DNA of 64,000 nucleotides from Poronia punctata (GCA_022579005.1 MU401460.1:187886-251885); one strand, 5' to 3'. Positions 14,480 to 27,353 are shown, counted from the stretch's first letter. Numbers and translations are program-made. The notes: a model not told the origin generated them from the letters alone.

Positions 14480-15603
14480 GCTCTATACACTATTCACTAC
14501 CTATTCTCCGAGGATGGAAAGGACGAGTATTTGTAGCCTGTGGTCTGAAAGGCTACGCTCGAAGCCGATGCATTAGACCGGGGACCTGGGCTACACCACC
14601 ACCCAGTTTTCATGTACGAATACAAAAGTAACTCGGGTGATACGTTTGTATGTGTGCAGCTCAGCCACGATCCCGAGGCCATGATGAGCGCCTTGGGAGA
14701 TGGCGGCAGAATTACCTGTTGGGAATGTTGGGACGTTGAGACGTCGAGGTCCGTCACCGGCGTATGGGGCAAAGGCTAAGAAATAGAGTGCGCCTAGAGT
14801 TTCCTCGCCAATAGAAAACAGTTCTTGATGTTGTATGAGGCGAAAATCATAAATAGGGCCCCAATACCCCGCAGCGATGATGCATTATCCAGTTACTTGT
14901 TCGTCGAGGTTCTCTCTTAGTCAGATCTCGAAAGACGATAGGACCCGAGATATGTATGACAGGAAACCAACGCTCAACAAGGCCCACGGGTAAGGTAAGG
15001 TCAGATCACATGGCAAAGACCGTTTGGTTCATGAAAAAACTGTAGCACAAGCAATCGAGTGTCGTTTTTAGCCCCTATTAATGGCTTTACTTATTGGGAA
15101 TGACAGCATTCCTTTTCATGTGACGACGGGCTAAAATATTTCAAACGCCGAGTAGACAAGATAGGCTAGGTTCGGTTTACTAACCAATCAGACAGAACTG
15201 GGGAACAAATTATTTAATGGAACAATAGTAGACAACATACTGATAGGTACTCAAGTCGTATGCATGGAAATCGCTCTTGCTGCCTGCCTTTCTTGTGTCT
15301 TGTGTCGTGATGGGTACGAGTAGGAAGGAACGTATTTGCCCTAAAACGCAAGATGTGTATTTTCAGGAAAGACCGACCTCCCACCTCCTCACAATTGAGC
15401 CCCTGTCACTGAGGCGTACTTGGGTTAAAAAGTCTACACTTGTGTAACCTAGTACCTATCATCACATCCTCTTCTTTGCATCATTATTTCCACCTAATCT
15501 AATAGCCTCACCCTACCTAGATACACGCCATCTATCTACTCGTAAGTCTCTATTATATATGTATGCACATATAAACAAACAATTAAAAGGTAAAATTTTG
15601 GGG
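14480..15603. other. Convergent 3' intergenic region
   Basis: Lies between the ends of the PP2A gene (+) and the DUF3112-like gene (-). No credible gene was seen. Two TACGAGTA-type octamers occur (15315-15322 and 15537-15544), the second close to the 3' end of the minus-strand gene. Confidence 0.55.
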
Positions 15604-17746
15604 TTAGATCCATTCCCCTTGGTAAGCATTGCCCTCCATCCTATAAGTATTTGGAGTCGGAGCGCTTGGCCCTCGATGGCTGCTGTTGGAACGGCTGGGC
15701 CCATTATTTCCATTGCTATCGCTGTTGTAGACGCTACTTCCATCGGTGTGGTCGTAACTGATGATGCTCCCGCTGCTATCGCTTTTGTTGCAGGGGGCAA
15801 CGATTATGGCTCTTTGTCTGGCCTGACGACTGGGCGGCGGGTTGGTGAAGGGCCAAGGCGTGTCTTCGTGTATGACAGGGCTGATATTAGCCCCGGGTGA
15901 CGGCGCGTTGGAGATTGTAGCGTGGGGATAAGCGTGCACAGGTGGAGGCTGGATCGGAAGTTGAAACTCGGGCCGCGCATGTGGCTCTCTGATGTTTTGC
16001 ATCTGTCGCGGGTGAAATGACCGTGGCGATGCCGTGGTCCACGACTTCTCGCTGTCCTGCCCACAGCTGCTGCTGCTCGTTTCGCCGCCGCATTTTGTGG
16101 TATCCTGGCTATCGGAGACTGTATCAAAATCGGCGAACAGCTTCTCCGGATCGCCCTCGTCCGACGGCGTAGGCGTCTTCCTCGGCGCGGGCGGCATGCG
16201 GGTCTCATTGTCTCTCCGCCACCACGGCACCGGCGGCGGCCATGGCAGCCCTTCCCATTCGCCTGGGCCCCTGCATATCTCGGTCGAGAGTCGCCGGCGA
16301 GGTTTTGGGGTGTCGTGTGGACCACCAACTTCTTTGTCTACTTCGAAGCCTGTGGTCTTGCCCTTGCCCTTACCCTCGTACGAGCGAGGGTGCATGGCGG
16401 GAAGGGCGGGAAGGGCGGGAAGCGGGGTCTGTCCCTTACTGTCCTGGTCGACAGAAGGTCCCCCGAGAACAGGGGATTTCTCGGGATCCATATCGTCGCC
16501 ACGACTCTGTCCACCTAGTGTATCCGCTACCGACGTGTCCGGGGGGGATGGGGGACGCACCCGCAAGCCCCTGTCGTAGTCGCCCGGTCCCTTGGCGCCG
16601 TCCGGTATCATAAAGCGGCGGTCGAATCGAGTCAAGAGGTAAATGGCGGAGATGATAAGGTCGGTCAGGAAGTTGAAGCAGTAGTAACTTACGCGGCCGT
16701 GATACCAGGCGGGATCGGTGGCAGGTCGGGGAAAGTAGGCCGTGGTGGCCCGGAAAGCAGCGCCCAGTGTGGCGAGTACGGCCGTGAAGATCAGGATATA
16801 TACCTTGGTGCGCCAGCGGCCGCCACCGAACTTCTCGACGTGGCATTTCCGCGGTGTCGCAGCTGCTAGCGTAACAATGGGAATTGGCATGAAAGCCACG
16901 ACGGCCATAACCGTGCCCCCGGCCAGCTGCGCGATGCGATCAGCATTCCTGGTGGCCGGGTCCAGGGTGAAAAATGTTTGGATAGTCACGACGACGACGA
17001 TGGCCAAGGACATTACAACACATCCGAGTAGAAACGCGAAGGCGATGGTGGTCGCCCGATGCCAGCCAAGCTTGGGGTGGTAGCCACGCACGATGCGCTG
17101 TGTGAGGATCAGGTTCATGATGAAGATCAGAACGCTGCCCAGCTGGGCCATGATGCCAGCAGAAATGGCAATGTTGGCCGAGTGCGGGTAACAGGCCCAG
17201 GCGATCCGCACGCTCAGCGCCGCGCTGCGCAGGATGCACAATGCGAAGAGCATGCCGGAGAAGATGAACTTGAGCCCGGTCCGTCTGTTGAGTTGCATGA
17301 TGGCCATATGCCCTGCCGCCGATGCTAAGAAGAGACCTAGCAGAACACCTGACAGAGTAACATCCGACGTCAATGTCGGCACACCGCCCGCGACGGCTAT
17401 CGTCAACGGGTAGGGCGGCCCCTGAGTGATGTTTGAACTTGGCTGTACGGACTGTCAGTTTTAGCCCCGGTGCACTCGTGCTCTAGTTGGGGTAGTGATG
17501 ATATCGGTATAGCGAGCGTGATGGGTGCACGAGGGACAGACTTACAGGCTCAGCAACTGGTATAGGTGTTGGTATAGGCGTTGGTTCCGGTGTTGGTTCC
17601 GGTGTTGGTATAGGCGTTGGCTCTGGCGTTCTTGGCTCCGGTGTAGGATATATCGTCCAGTTGCCCGGAGCACCCTGCCTCCTGGTGAATTTATACATTT
17701 TGCCTTTACCTTCCAACCTCATATTTTCGCCTTTGTCCGTCCCCAA
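15604..17746 (-). CDS. DUF3112-like seven-TM membrane protein
   Basis: Probable structure: complement join 15604-17451 and 17546-17746, about 682 aa. The 94-nt intron has a GTAAGT donor; a second acceptor 9 nt further on would also stay in frame. The core has about seven hydrophobic segments, with loops such as QLNRRTGLKFIFSGM and a final TM ending YLLTRFDRRFMIPD. It resembles the fungal DUF3112 family, often annotated loosely as GPCR-like; its function is unknown. A long, disordered cytosolic tail of about 300 aa follows, rich in Pro, Ser and Arg, with repeated Asn-Gly-Ser stretches near the end. The proposed first exon encodes a Pro/Thr/Glu repeat (PTPEP and PTPIP units) that would form an extracellular N-terminus. 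Which Met starts the protein (17746, 17722 or 17698) is uncertain. The core call is firm; exon 1 is inferred. Confidence 0.7.
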
Positions 17747-19616
17747 CGAACTCCACCAATACGAGCGTTGCAGTCGAGCGTGGATCAGGAGAGGTCGAGC
17801 CGATGGAGTCGGAGCCCTTTCTGACTAAAGTTGGTTCAATACCTCGGAATCGAGAGGAAGGGGGAATAAATGAATCGGCCTCGCCTAGTCTATGGACCTC
17901 TGACACAAAGCTATACGCTGGTAGTAAGACTACCCGGCGTGGGTCGTGTCTTGAGACCAGGACAAATATTCTAGCTTCAATTACATATGACGTGTCGCTG
18001 GCGAGGGACTCACATGACAGCCCATCAGATTGGATAGTCTGCGGTAACAATTTATCTCCTTAGATAAACGGACGAGGCGCGGCATATATCTAGAGATGCA
18101 GGGGCTCGTCTTGTAAGGTCGTTTAAGACCTAGAAACAGTCTAGAAAGATGAGCGGTATCCCGCACTATGTGGTCTGTGGGCATCCGACCAGTTGTCGTT
18201 CGTCATGCATACAAGATTGACGGCGGATTACGAGTTCAGATGCAGGCCCTTGATCGGGGCCATTTTTAACCTGATCACCACAATAAGGTTCAGCGTTGCG
18301 GCGGCTTTACAAAACATTCCGCTATCCCGGTAATCAAGAAAGCCGCAAGCCACCCTACCTATCAGACGCACCGACAACTCGATGGCAATAACGGCCAGTG
18401 TGGTTCCCTGTGAGGGTGCCAAAATAGCCAGCCAGTCTGCCCACAGTGCCATGAATGCCGTCACGCCATGCTCGAACGTCGCTGTCGACCAGGGTCCGTG
18501 GCCCGCCGTGTCGTAACAGCGATTATACAATCTGATCAACTGTCGGAGATATATTTAAGCAGCACGCCGGCTCCAGGATCTGCCGACGGCCTGTTTTACG
18601 GTTTGCCTTCCTAGGTAAACTTGGATATGAAGCGATCCGAGATTTCTGTGTCCACTTACATATAAATAACACTTCCATCGCAGCGTGTGTTGTTTGGTAA
18701 ACTACCTAAGGTATACGAGCTACCTAATAGCCGGTATATTCCACAAGATAACTTAGGGGCCAGGACATTAGGTATACTATGAGGAGTTTGGGCTAGAGTC
18801 GTGACCAACGTCATCATTCTTAAGTGTTCAAGCAGTTACATAGGTATATCCCAACACGTCCGTGCTTTCCCTAAGCGCTCGACTCCATGGCCGCTCCTTC
18901 ACCTGCCGAGGACCTAGATTTGGTCGGTAGGTAGGTAGGTTGTTCTGGAATTTGGCACCCAGGAAAGAACACGGGAAATTCGAATGCAGGGCTGTTTAAG
19001 TTCAAGGTCACTCCATACATGTACTATTTCGAGGTAGGGATATCCATATTGAAGGCGGTACTGGTAGTAGGTAGGTACTAGGTAGTCCTGTGAAAACTCG
19101 AATGCATAGCATGCATATGCCTAAGTAGGTACCTACGTAGGTATGACTGCTTCCAGTATTTGAAGTTTCATCTGGGAAGTGTCGACGAACTATGTGCGCA
19201 CGCTATGATATATAGGTACAGAAGCGTACGAGTTTGGAGGCTACAGATACCAGGATGATATACTTGCATGGTTTGTGTCTGAATAACAATGGGATTATCC
19301 CTTGGCAGGTATGCGTGTTCGTATAAGTTGGCTCTGCGAACAATTACTTCCCTGAGACATGCAACGAACCGAGATATAAATACTAGGGGGTCCACGCCGG
19401 GGTTGTCTTTTCTTCGAGTTCTCAACACGGGCCAGCTTCTAATAGGGTTTCCGGCTTACCCAGATTGCGGTTGGACGTATTCTATGTCAAGAATAAGGTA
19501 TCCTGTTCGCACATCCCCCCCCCCCCCACTACCCACTAGTAGGTTAAGTAATCTTATGACGACAATGTCTTCGTATTTAAGGCAAGCACCTCCCTCCCTA
19601 ATACACATATTGAACC
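17747..19616. other. Intergenic, no gene seen
   Basis: 1.9 kb between two minus-strand genes. Open frames such as 18228-18539 (-) show no homology I recognise. It contains dense TAGGTA/TACCTA words around 18925-19145 and a C13 homopolymer at 19515-19527. Confidence 0.55.
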
Positions 19617-21760
19617 TTACAAAATGTACCTAAATCCCACCCGCTGTTTGATACCAGATTCCACGAGTCCCCGTACCTCCTCACCTACACCTTCTTCAGT
19701 CTTGCCTTCATCGCCGTCATCATCCAATTTACGATTCAGCCGGGCTAGATACAGCCTCAGGAGCAGGGCCAGGAAAGCAACGCCTGCCATGGCTGCAGCA
19801 CACGCCCACATACCACGCTCAAAGTAAGGGGCGTCCCGGTTGGGATACAGCTGCGCGCCGACAAGAGGCCCGCACTGCAGTTATTTCAAGTCAGAAATCC
19901 GTACTCAATCAAGCTGAGGGGAGAGAGAGATAGATAGATAGCGATGGGAGATTAAGAATGTTTTTGGTCGACGTACCTGTCCAACGACCTGGAGAAGGGC
20001 GAACCCTCCACCCCTGCGGCCTTCGCCCGATTGGTTGTTTATGGACCATGAGATGATCAATACGACGACGCTAAAGAAGCCCACCGCAGCCGGGTAGACA
20101 GCCACATAACGAACTAGAGGTCCTAGACCCGCGGGCCGTGCGAGGGCGAGGACTAGGTAGCCCGACGCCGAGAGTAAGGCGTGAGAGGCAATGAAAGGGA
20201 AACGCGATTGCGCACGATCCGAGACGTGCGCTGTGAGCAACACGGCCCCGAAAGCGACGAGGTTCGGCGGGGCCGAGAGGGCCTCGGCCTCCAGCTTGCT
20301 GTGTCCCATTTCTTCCAGGATGGTGGGTAGAAAAGCGGGCAGCGTGCTGTAGGCCATGTTGGCAAGGAAGAACATGAATGCCGTTAGCCACGCCGCCGGG
20401 TCTTTGAAGGCGGCTAGGACTTCCTTCGTTTTCAGACCAGGAGACGGCGGCGGGGCTGATGGCCGCACACGGCCGTTTTGCTGTGCGTTCTCGTGCCGTA
20501 GGCGTAAAACGGCAACCTTCCGTTCCCGCGGGCTAAGATACGACACGCTCTCTGGAGAGTCGGGTATCACTGCCCATGCGATAGTGGATACGATGACGGA
20601 AGGGAATCCTTCGATCAGGAACAATAGCCTCCACGAAGCTATCGGCAATCTTTCGCCAATCCACAGGATCACCCAGGCCATGAAGCCAGCGAATGCGGAA
20701 GCAAGGGGCGCAGCTGGGTATTGGTCAGAAACAAGCTATCAACACAAAGACCAGGGAACCGACTAAGGGATAACGCGTGCGAGCATGGCCCGAACAGGAG
20801 GCGGGCCAACAGACGTACCAGAAATGAAAAGTGCCGTCCTGAAAGCCAACTCATTTCTCTTGAAGAAAAACGACAGATAAAACGGCACGCCAGTAAAGCC
20901 GGCTTCGCCAATGCCTAGAAGAACGCGCAAAGCGATCAAAAAGGGGTAGCTCGTGGCGACGGCCTGCAGCGAGGCTACGATACCCCATGATAGCACCACC
21001 ATTGAGACGTAAATGTGTGCCGGCACGATGCGCCACAATAACGACATCCACTCAAACGCGATGTAGGCGATATAAAACGCCCTGATGGCCCATTCGAAGT
21101 AGTCTTCTCGTGGAGGCTTGCTCTGCAAGTCGGCTTCCATCCCGGCTATTCGTGCATTCCCGATGTCTATACACCATGTTAAAAAACGCAAAGTTGGGCA
21201 TCTCAAGAAAGCCAAAACTCACTCGACCTGTCGACAAAAGACAACATGTAGCAGAAAGCCAAGAAGACTACAAGCCGACGGTCCAACTTCTTTATAACCG
21301 CATTCTCTTCATCAGGCGTATAGAGCTGGAAACTAGCAACAGTGCTATCGCTCAGCGTCCTTGAGCTCTTCTTCCTCGCTTTATGCCCCCTGCCATCCCC
21401 TCTCCGGTTTCCGGGACCAGCACGCATATCTTCATCGTCGTCTTCGTCATCGCTGTATACCCCATTCTCAGTGGCATCTTCGTCACCGTAGACACGGTTG
21501 TGATTGAACTCTACAAGCTCATACATCTCACCAGCGCGACCGGCCCCACGACTAGAACCTAGGCCGTGTGCATTTTCGGACAGCGGCAGCGAGCGATCTG
21601 AGATTGAGTCAGACACAGAATCCGTTGGCGGCGTCGCATTCCCGCTCACACTGGTCTGTGTTGACGGACTGGCGCCGTGAGGAGATACATCTGCTCGCCA
21701 ACTCTTCCCTATCTCCTCAGTCGTCCCGGTCCGGGGTCGTGCCATGACGTCGCAATACAC
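19617..21760 (-). CDS. MFS transporter, anion:cation symporter (ACS) type
   Basis: Complement join 19617-19874, 19977-20713, 20819-21166 and 21223-21760 gives 626 aa (621 if Met6 at 21745 starts). Three introns (56, 105 and 102 nt) join in phase. Joining exons 1 and 2 restores the signature FVDRSNIGNARIAGM, which places the protein in the ACS/Dal5-like branch that carries organic anions, vitamins or amides. The substrate cannot be told from sequence. About twelve hydrophobic helices are present: TM1 at about 165-185 and the last one near MWACAAAMAGVAFLALLL. The cytosolic N-terminus is unusually long (about 160 aa), Ser/Gly-rich, with an acidic run YSDDEDDDED, and probably carries regulation or sorting signals. 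Exon 4 covers only the last helix and the charged tail. Confidence 0.88.
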
Positions 21761-23111
21761 GCTAGATACCTACTGCGTGTACCTACTTCAATCACGCACC
21801 AGGCATGTAAACATTTGGCCCGTCCGCACCCAATAATAGATAGAGTTCAGCAAAAGAAAGGAACACCAGCAAATTAACGGTACAAAGTCATTACAGATAC
21901 GATCAGATTCATCGAGTACGCACGTGTATATGGTCACCAACCACGTGACATTGAGCGTCGAAAGTAGTAACACAGGAGTGGAGATAAAACGCGGGATCGT
22001 GTTTTTTCATAGGTACATGCCGTGATACACGTTAGGACTTTAGTCCAAAATAAGGAGTACGTACAGGCATCAACCGCTGCGGTCAGCCGCACCCTATAAC
22101 AAACGAGCTACACGTACATATATCATGCATCAGCTATTCTACGATATGTAGGATTCAGGTACTTACTTACCTACAAGTACCGCCTATTCTGTAAGAGAGT
22201 AGGTATAAAACCTATAACAATCTATCACCAACCAGCCCACACGTTACGCATGTCATCCTACAGCTAACCTAGCTACGTATGGATTCTAGGGTCTAGGTAT
22301 CTAGATATCTCCATCGTCATGAGTCATGACCAAGTACAAAATGAGTGGCTGGTTCTTGACGCACCAGTTCACGGGTCTTTAGTTTTCTCTACTAGTTTTC
22401 GTTGAATGGAGCCGAGTTGTTCTGTAGCCTCTAGGGCCTCTAGATATGAGGGAGGTACGTTGGCAACAAGCACCTCATCCACACCAATATTTTAACACAT
22501 TTGATAATTTTTTTTTTCGGATTTTCTCTTTCAAGTCTATTCGTGATATATGCATTACTCTGAAAGGCATCGGGAGGCCAACCGCTTTGACCTAGGCTAC
22601 TTAGAACCTTGTGCCAGCAACAACATTTACGTATGGGCATCGCGTGTAATGTACAGTTCAGTCGTAAGTGTCCCTACTGGAAGCCTCCCAAAAACCACTC
22701 ATCCATCAACACCCATTCTCATCCACTCTCGGCAGCCGCTGCCCATAAGACGGCTCGAGGGCCCGGCGACCTGGCTCCTTTTTAAATTTGATGAAAATTG
22801 CATTAAATAAAAGGGGGAAAAAAGAACCACGGAAAACATCAGATATTGGCCAGCAAACGGTGGGCCGCCATCCTTAGCGATGTCTACTGTGTAATTCACA
22901 AGAAAAAAAATGATGAGCGGGGCGCTCAAACCTGATCGCTTTTCCACACAGAGTCTGTCGGCCCGCCCTCGGCAAATCCTTCTATACGGAGCGGCCCAAC
23001 GAGACCACACAAAGGGGTATCCAAGTATAGAATGTGGACGAAGAAATAGAAACAACGGGACAAGGAAACGGTTCGGGCGTGCAGTCATGCGCAATTCGTT
23101 CACCTTCAACT
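21761..23111. other. Intergenic, no gene seen
   Basis: Upstream of the MFS gene and downstream of MSB2. AT-rich with TACCTA-type words around 22150-22300. The part next to 23111 is probably MSB2 3' UTR. No coding or RNA gene was recognised. Confidence 0.55.
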
Positions 23112-25595
23112 TCAATTCCAACCAAGCGAGTTTTCTGCCGCGACAGGGGCCGAGATATTGGCGGTGCGTGCCGAGTTGTTGGTACCGCTTCTTCCGCTAC
23201 CCTGGCTGTCGCGCATGTTGCCACCATGCGTAGCGCCGTATCCGCCACTGTGCCCACCCGGGCTGCCGCTGAAATCGCGACTGAGGAGTGCCCCGCCCAT
23301 CAGAGCCGGGCTACCGGCCTGGCGCATCTCATCCATGGCCGAGATCGAGCTGCTTCGCTGGTGACGTTGCTTCTTGCGTTTGTACCGCCGAGCGATGATG
23401 AACATGGCAGCGCCATAAGCACCAGCCACGCTCAGCGCTCCCACGGCAATACCAGCCGTGGTTCCCTTTTGCGCCGCAGTCTGCTCTCCGCTACCCGAGC
23501 CGCCAAAGGCGTCATTGTCATGCCCACCATCGGAGTTGTCGGCGGAGCCAGAGCCCTGGTTGCCTTCCAATTCGGAGCCTAGGAAAATAGGAATGGCCGA
23601 ATTAATCTGATTCGTCAGATTACCGGCAATTGGATTGGGCTGATTGTACAGAGGGGCGTTGGGAGTTCTGATGTCGATGGCCAGTTGGTTCACCTTATCC
23701 TTGGGATAATAGAGAAGAGCCTGAGACGTGATGTAACCAAGCGTGGCCCTCGTATCGTAGGGCCGGATGCTACTCATGACGATATCACTACGCTTGATGC
23801 CAGAGCCATACGCAAGGGCTGTAGGCAGCCACTCGAACAACTGGTTGGCTGCCTTGGGCACCTTGACGAGATGTTGATAATGCTCGCCGAAGAGGAAGGA
23901 GATCTGAATCATCATGCTATCTTCAGGCTTCGGGGCAGCAGTAGACGCCGGAGATATGGCCCTGGGGATATCGGTCGGAAGTGCAGTGGCCGTGGTGGGC
24001 AACACACCAGTGGTGACAGTGCCCGTCGGCTCTTGGATAATCAACGACGTTGGAAGCCAGGATGACGAGTCCGTGATGACCCCAGTGGCTATAACACTTG
24101 TTACACGAGATCGCGACGAAGTTGACGTCGGTTTGGGTGAGTTGATTGTCGTTATCGGGGTGGTGGTAGACTCGGAAGTTGTGGTTGGCCGACGAGTTAC
24201 TGTCGATTCAGGAGTCGTGGAAGTCGAAACCGGCTCGGTCGAGTTGTTCGGAATGGGGACGACGATCGAGGTCGAGGCCGAGGTCGTGAGAGGCGGGGCT
24301 GTGCTGAGGCTTTCACTACTGGTGGTATTGGCCGGAATGCTGGACGTAGGAACGAAGGTTGGCACCGAAGAGGTAACTGGTGGGATCGTCATCGTCATGT
24401 TCCCAGAAGTGATGGGAACCGACGAAGTCTGCGACACAGTAGGTGACAGCGTGATAGGAACAGAGATGGACCCAGACGAGGTGGTTTCGGTGCCATTTCC
24501 AATCGGTATCGCAGTCGATGTCGGTGTGGGGAGGGGAGTTGTTGATGATTCCGTCTCGTTGCTGGTCGGCATAGGGAATACGGAAGTCAAGATGCCGCCG
24601 AGTCCTGAAGAAGTACTCGTGGGGAACACAGAGGTAGAGTTTTCAGTAGCGGTGCTGCTGGGCTCTGTAGGAAACAAGCTAGTCAAGAGATCACCTGAGG
24701 TCGATGTCGAACTCGAGCTGGATGTAGTAGCGGGTCGTGTCTCGGCTTCCTTTGACGTCGATTCTGTCGCAGAGGCTGAAGATGTACCATTTGCCGACGC
24801 CGTAGTGGAAGGGGACAATACCGGCAGCAGGCTAGTTAATCCACCAAGCAGTCCACCAGAGCTGGAGGTCGCTGTCGGTGTTGGTGTTGACGTAGTCGTT
24901 ACAGCTCCAGTTGGGAAAAGGATGATGCCGGACGATGACGAGGAATCAGATGTTGTCTGGGATGATTTTGTCGACTCCGTTGCTGATTTCGTCGATTTCG
25001 TTGCGCTAGCATCGTCGTCGGAATTTGATTTCGTAGCCGAAGCAGTCGTCGTTCCATTTCGCACCGAGGAAGTCGACGAATCGCCATGCTCCCAGGGAAA
25101 GGTTATTCCTAGCGTAGGCAGAGTGAATGCAGGCCCTCGGGTTGTGCTATCGGCATCTTTTCCTGTTGGAGTTGGGGTCTCCGTCTCGTCGTCGTCATCA
25201 GAAGCTGATTTCGTCGCCGATGCGGTGCTTGCGGAAGTTCGGCTACTTGTCGTCTTCGAATCCTTGTCACCGGATGTAGAACCGGTAGGCGACGGAAACA
25301 CATAGATAGTCGTCGGCACGATAACCGTAGTTGTGCCTTCGTCGGCATCTGATGAGTCCGATCCAAGCCCAATGCCGCCGAGAAGATCGGATAACGTGTC
25401 TCGCTTGGTCGAGGACGAAGATACCGAAGAATCAGACAAGGTGCTGGATTGAGCAGCAGCGCTGGTAATGGTCGTGTTGGTGAAGACCCTCTTTACATGT
25501 CTCGGAAAGTAGATCTTGGGTCGATTTTCGGACTCGGCGACGGCAACAGATGTCACCGCGGCCAGGGCGACCGCGATGATTGATTTGGTATGCAT
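23112..25595 (-). CDS. MSB2: Signalling mucin Msb2
   Basis: Single uninterrupted frame of 827 aa. Msb2 is a surface sensor upstream of Cdc42/Ste20 and the Kss1/Pmk1-type MAP kinase pathway; in plant-associated fungi it helps trigger infection-related development. Visible parts: a signal peptide (about 1-20); a very long Ser/Thr/Pro mucin region (about 40-550) suited to O-mannosylation; and a folded extracellular domain (about 555-690, with LFEWLPTALAYGSGIKRSDI and SIRPYDTRATLGY). Then follow a Gly/Ser/Asp linker, one TM helix at about 712-734, a basic stop-transfer stretch (RRYKRKK) and a 90-residue cytosolic tail. The tail ends in the conserved ISAPVAAENSLGWN. That ending and the folded domain distinguish it from generic mucins. 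An intact start, TM and tail argue for a functional gene. Confidence 0.95.
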   Translation of the reverse strand: MHTKSIIAVALAAVTSVAVAESENRPKIYFPRHVKRVFTNTTITSAAAQSSTLSDSSVSSSSTKRDTLSDLLGGIGLGSDSSDADEGTTTVIVPTTIYVFPSPTGSTSGDKDSKTTSSRTSASTASATKSASDDDDETETPTPTGKDADSTTRGPAFTLPTLGITFPWEHGDSSTSSVRNGTTTASATKSNSDDDASATKSTKSATESTKSSQTTSDSSSSSGIILFPTGAVTTTSTPTPTATSSSGGLLGGLTSLLPVLSPSTTASANGTSSASATESTSKEAETRPATTSSSSSTSTSGDLLTSLFPTEPSSTATENSTSVFPTSTSSGLGGILTSVFPMPTSNETESSTTPLPTPTSTAIPIGNGTETTSSGSISVPITLSPTVSQTSSVPITSGNMTMTIPPVTSSVPTFVPTSSIPANTTSSESLSTAPPLTTSASTSIVVPIPNNSTEPVSTSTTPESTVTRRPTTTSESTTTPITTINSPKPTSTSSRSRVTSVIATGVITDSSSWLPTSLIIQEPTGTVTTGVLPTTATALPTDIPRAISPASTAAPKPEDSMMIQISFLFGEHYQHLVKVPKAANQLFEWLPTALAYGSGIKRSDIVMSSIRPYDTRATLGYITSQALLYYPKDKVNQLAIDIRTPNAPLYNQPNPIAGNLTNQINSAIPIFLGSELEGNQGSGSADNSDGGHDNDAFGGSGSGEQTAAQKGTTAGIAVGALSVAGAYGAAMFIIARRYKRKKQRHQRSSSISAMDEMRQAGSPALMGGALLSRDFSGSPGGHSGGYGATHGGNMRDSQGSGRSGTNNSARTANISAPVAAENSLGWN

Positions 25596-27353
25596 ACTGT
25601 CGTTTTCGTAACAAATTCGAGTCGATTTCCTCCCAGAAAACTATGTCAAGATTAAGCCGTTGCGAGGAATGGGAATTAAGCGGTTGGTCTCTTGAATTTG
25701 TCAGTAATTATTGGGCGACGGAGACGAGACGATCGCATACAGTGTCAGAGTCGCAGAACGAATGTACTTGACAAGGTAGTGTCAACGAGCGGATGCTGCC
25801 GTTTTGAACACAGGGTTAGCGAACATCATCAGACCCAATGCAGCAACCGCCCTTCTCCCAGCACTGGCGCACCAAGATCGTCTAGGCAACCAACCTTGTG
25901 TGTACAAGCGAATGTAAATATTCAATATATTCTCAAAAGAGTGGCAAGACGATTAAATCGTCAAGATCGGTGATGTAAATTACGTTGATAGATGGCCGTG
26001 GTGTCGTGTTTGCAGTGTTACAGCGGCATTGGGATTGCTTGCAATGGCCCTGAGTTCCTCTAGACTCGGGTCGAACGTCGGTCGTGAAGACGCGCGACGG
26101 TCGAAGAAGAGAATTGACGAGACCGATAAAGGTCTGTTGCACCGAAGGGTTGTCGTCGAAAAGGGAGCCTCGAGAGCGGCAAAAGGAAGGGGAAGGGAAG
26201 AAAAGAGAGACAAGAGGTGAGGCGGAGTGCTGGAAAGCGGGAAAGGGCTGGTAGATCAAGGTGATGGGGGATGAGGGATGAAAGGGAAGTACCTACATTG
26301 GGAAACAATGCCAGCCAACAACCAACCAGGCTTGAGATGGTCAGACTTGGACACACACAAGGGCCTGGAAGACAGGGTGTGTGTGCCCACTGCCCTGTGC
26401 TGGAGGAGTACGTACCGCCAAAACACTACCTTGATAACAGAATGTACTTAAGTATGCATGATATCCAAAGGGGAATAGGCGGCGCCCAGCACTCCACTCT
26501 CCAAAGCGCACTTTACCCTGCATAGAAAGAGCATAAGAGCACAAGAGTGGGAAGCATCGCGAACCTAGCATACAAGTACTGACTTTCAAGATGTACTAGG
26601 TATACTAGGTAGCCTAAAGGCTAAGATGTACAGCCTGTCCGTAGATAGAGGGAGAACATGGTCAGGTACATAACCACCTACCTTCTAAGAGGAGTCGGTC
26701 CAGGGTTCTGCCAGGGGTGCAGACAAGTGGTACAATACCCCCCAGCGCCCCATGCTACGTTATTGCTTAACAAACAAGGATAAACAGGAGATGAACAAGG
26801 GGTCAGGCCAAGTCGGCCAAGAAAGGTGACGGGAAAATATCCACAGTTAATAACCGCGTGCTAATCTCACCGTGTGATGGACTGTAAGCAACATTTTAGT
26901 ACTTTCCTATCTGTGGGGGAAGGAACAAAATACGCTACTCAGTTTATTAGAGGGTCTTTCACCATGGACTGCTCTATCTGCTACCATTACCTAACCTACT
27001 TCAACATCACAACACATCAAGCTGTTGCTCGTTTTGACTCTTGAGAGCCGGGCCCATCAATCAAAGGAAGAAGGAGATACTGGCGGGATGAAGTCGCTTA
27101 TTATTAGTAGGCTCAGTCCTATGCCTTCATTATCACTTACACCCTAAATACAGGTAGTTATTGTTTAGTAGAAGGGTCACATCTATAGTAGGCTTCTGGG
27201 AACAGGATCCCGTGTTCTGCCCGTGATATGAAGTTTAGCTGTACTCGTAAGCTTATTATGTGCAGCCCACGTTCCTTTACCTGAGAGCGCGATGGATGTT
27301 CGGGTTCGAGTATCGTGTCTCCTACAAAGGAGGAGAGGGAACTTCTACGTATG

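Noticed and set aside
16034..16579. Open frame antisense to the DUF3112-like tail
   Set aside because: Composition reflects the GC-rich disordered tail on the other strand; no recognisable protein.
18228..18539. Minus-strand ORF with hydrophobic stretches
   Set aside because: No family likeness, no splice-linked neighbours and no start context to support it.
23914..25305. 463-residue open frame antisense to MSB2
   Set aside because: It is Val/Gly/Glu-rich because it mirrors the Ser/Thr codons of the mucin region. It has no domain, and the sense strand encodes a complete Msb2.
27290..27340. B-box-like GGGTTCGAGT
   Set aside because: No matching acceptor stem, anticodon arm or D-arm could be folded around it.
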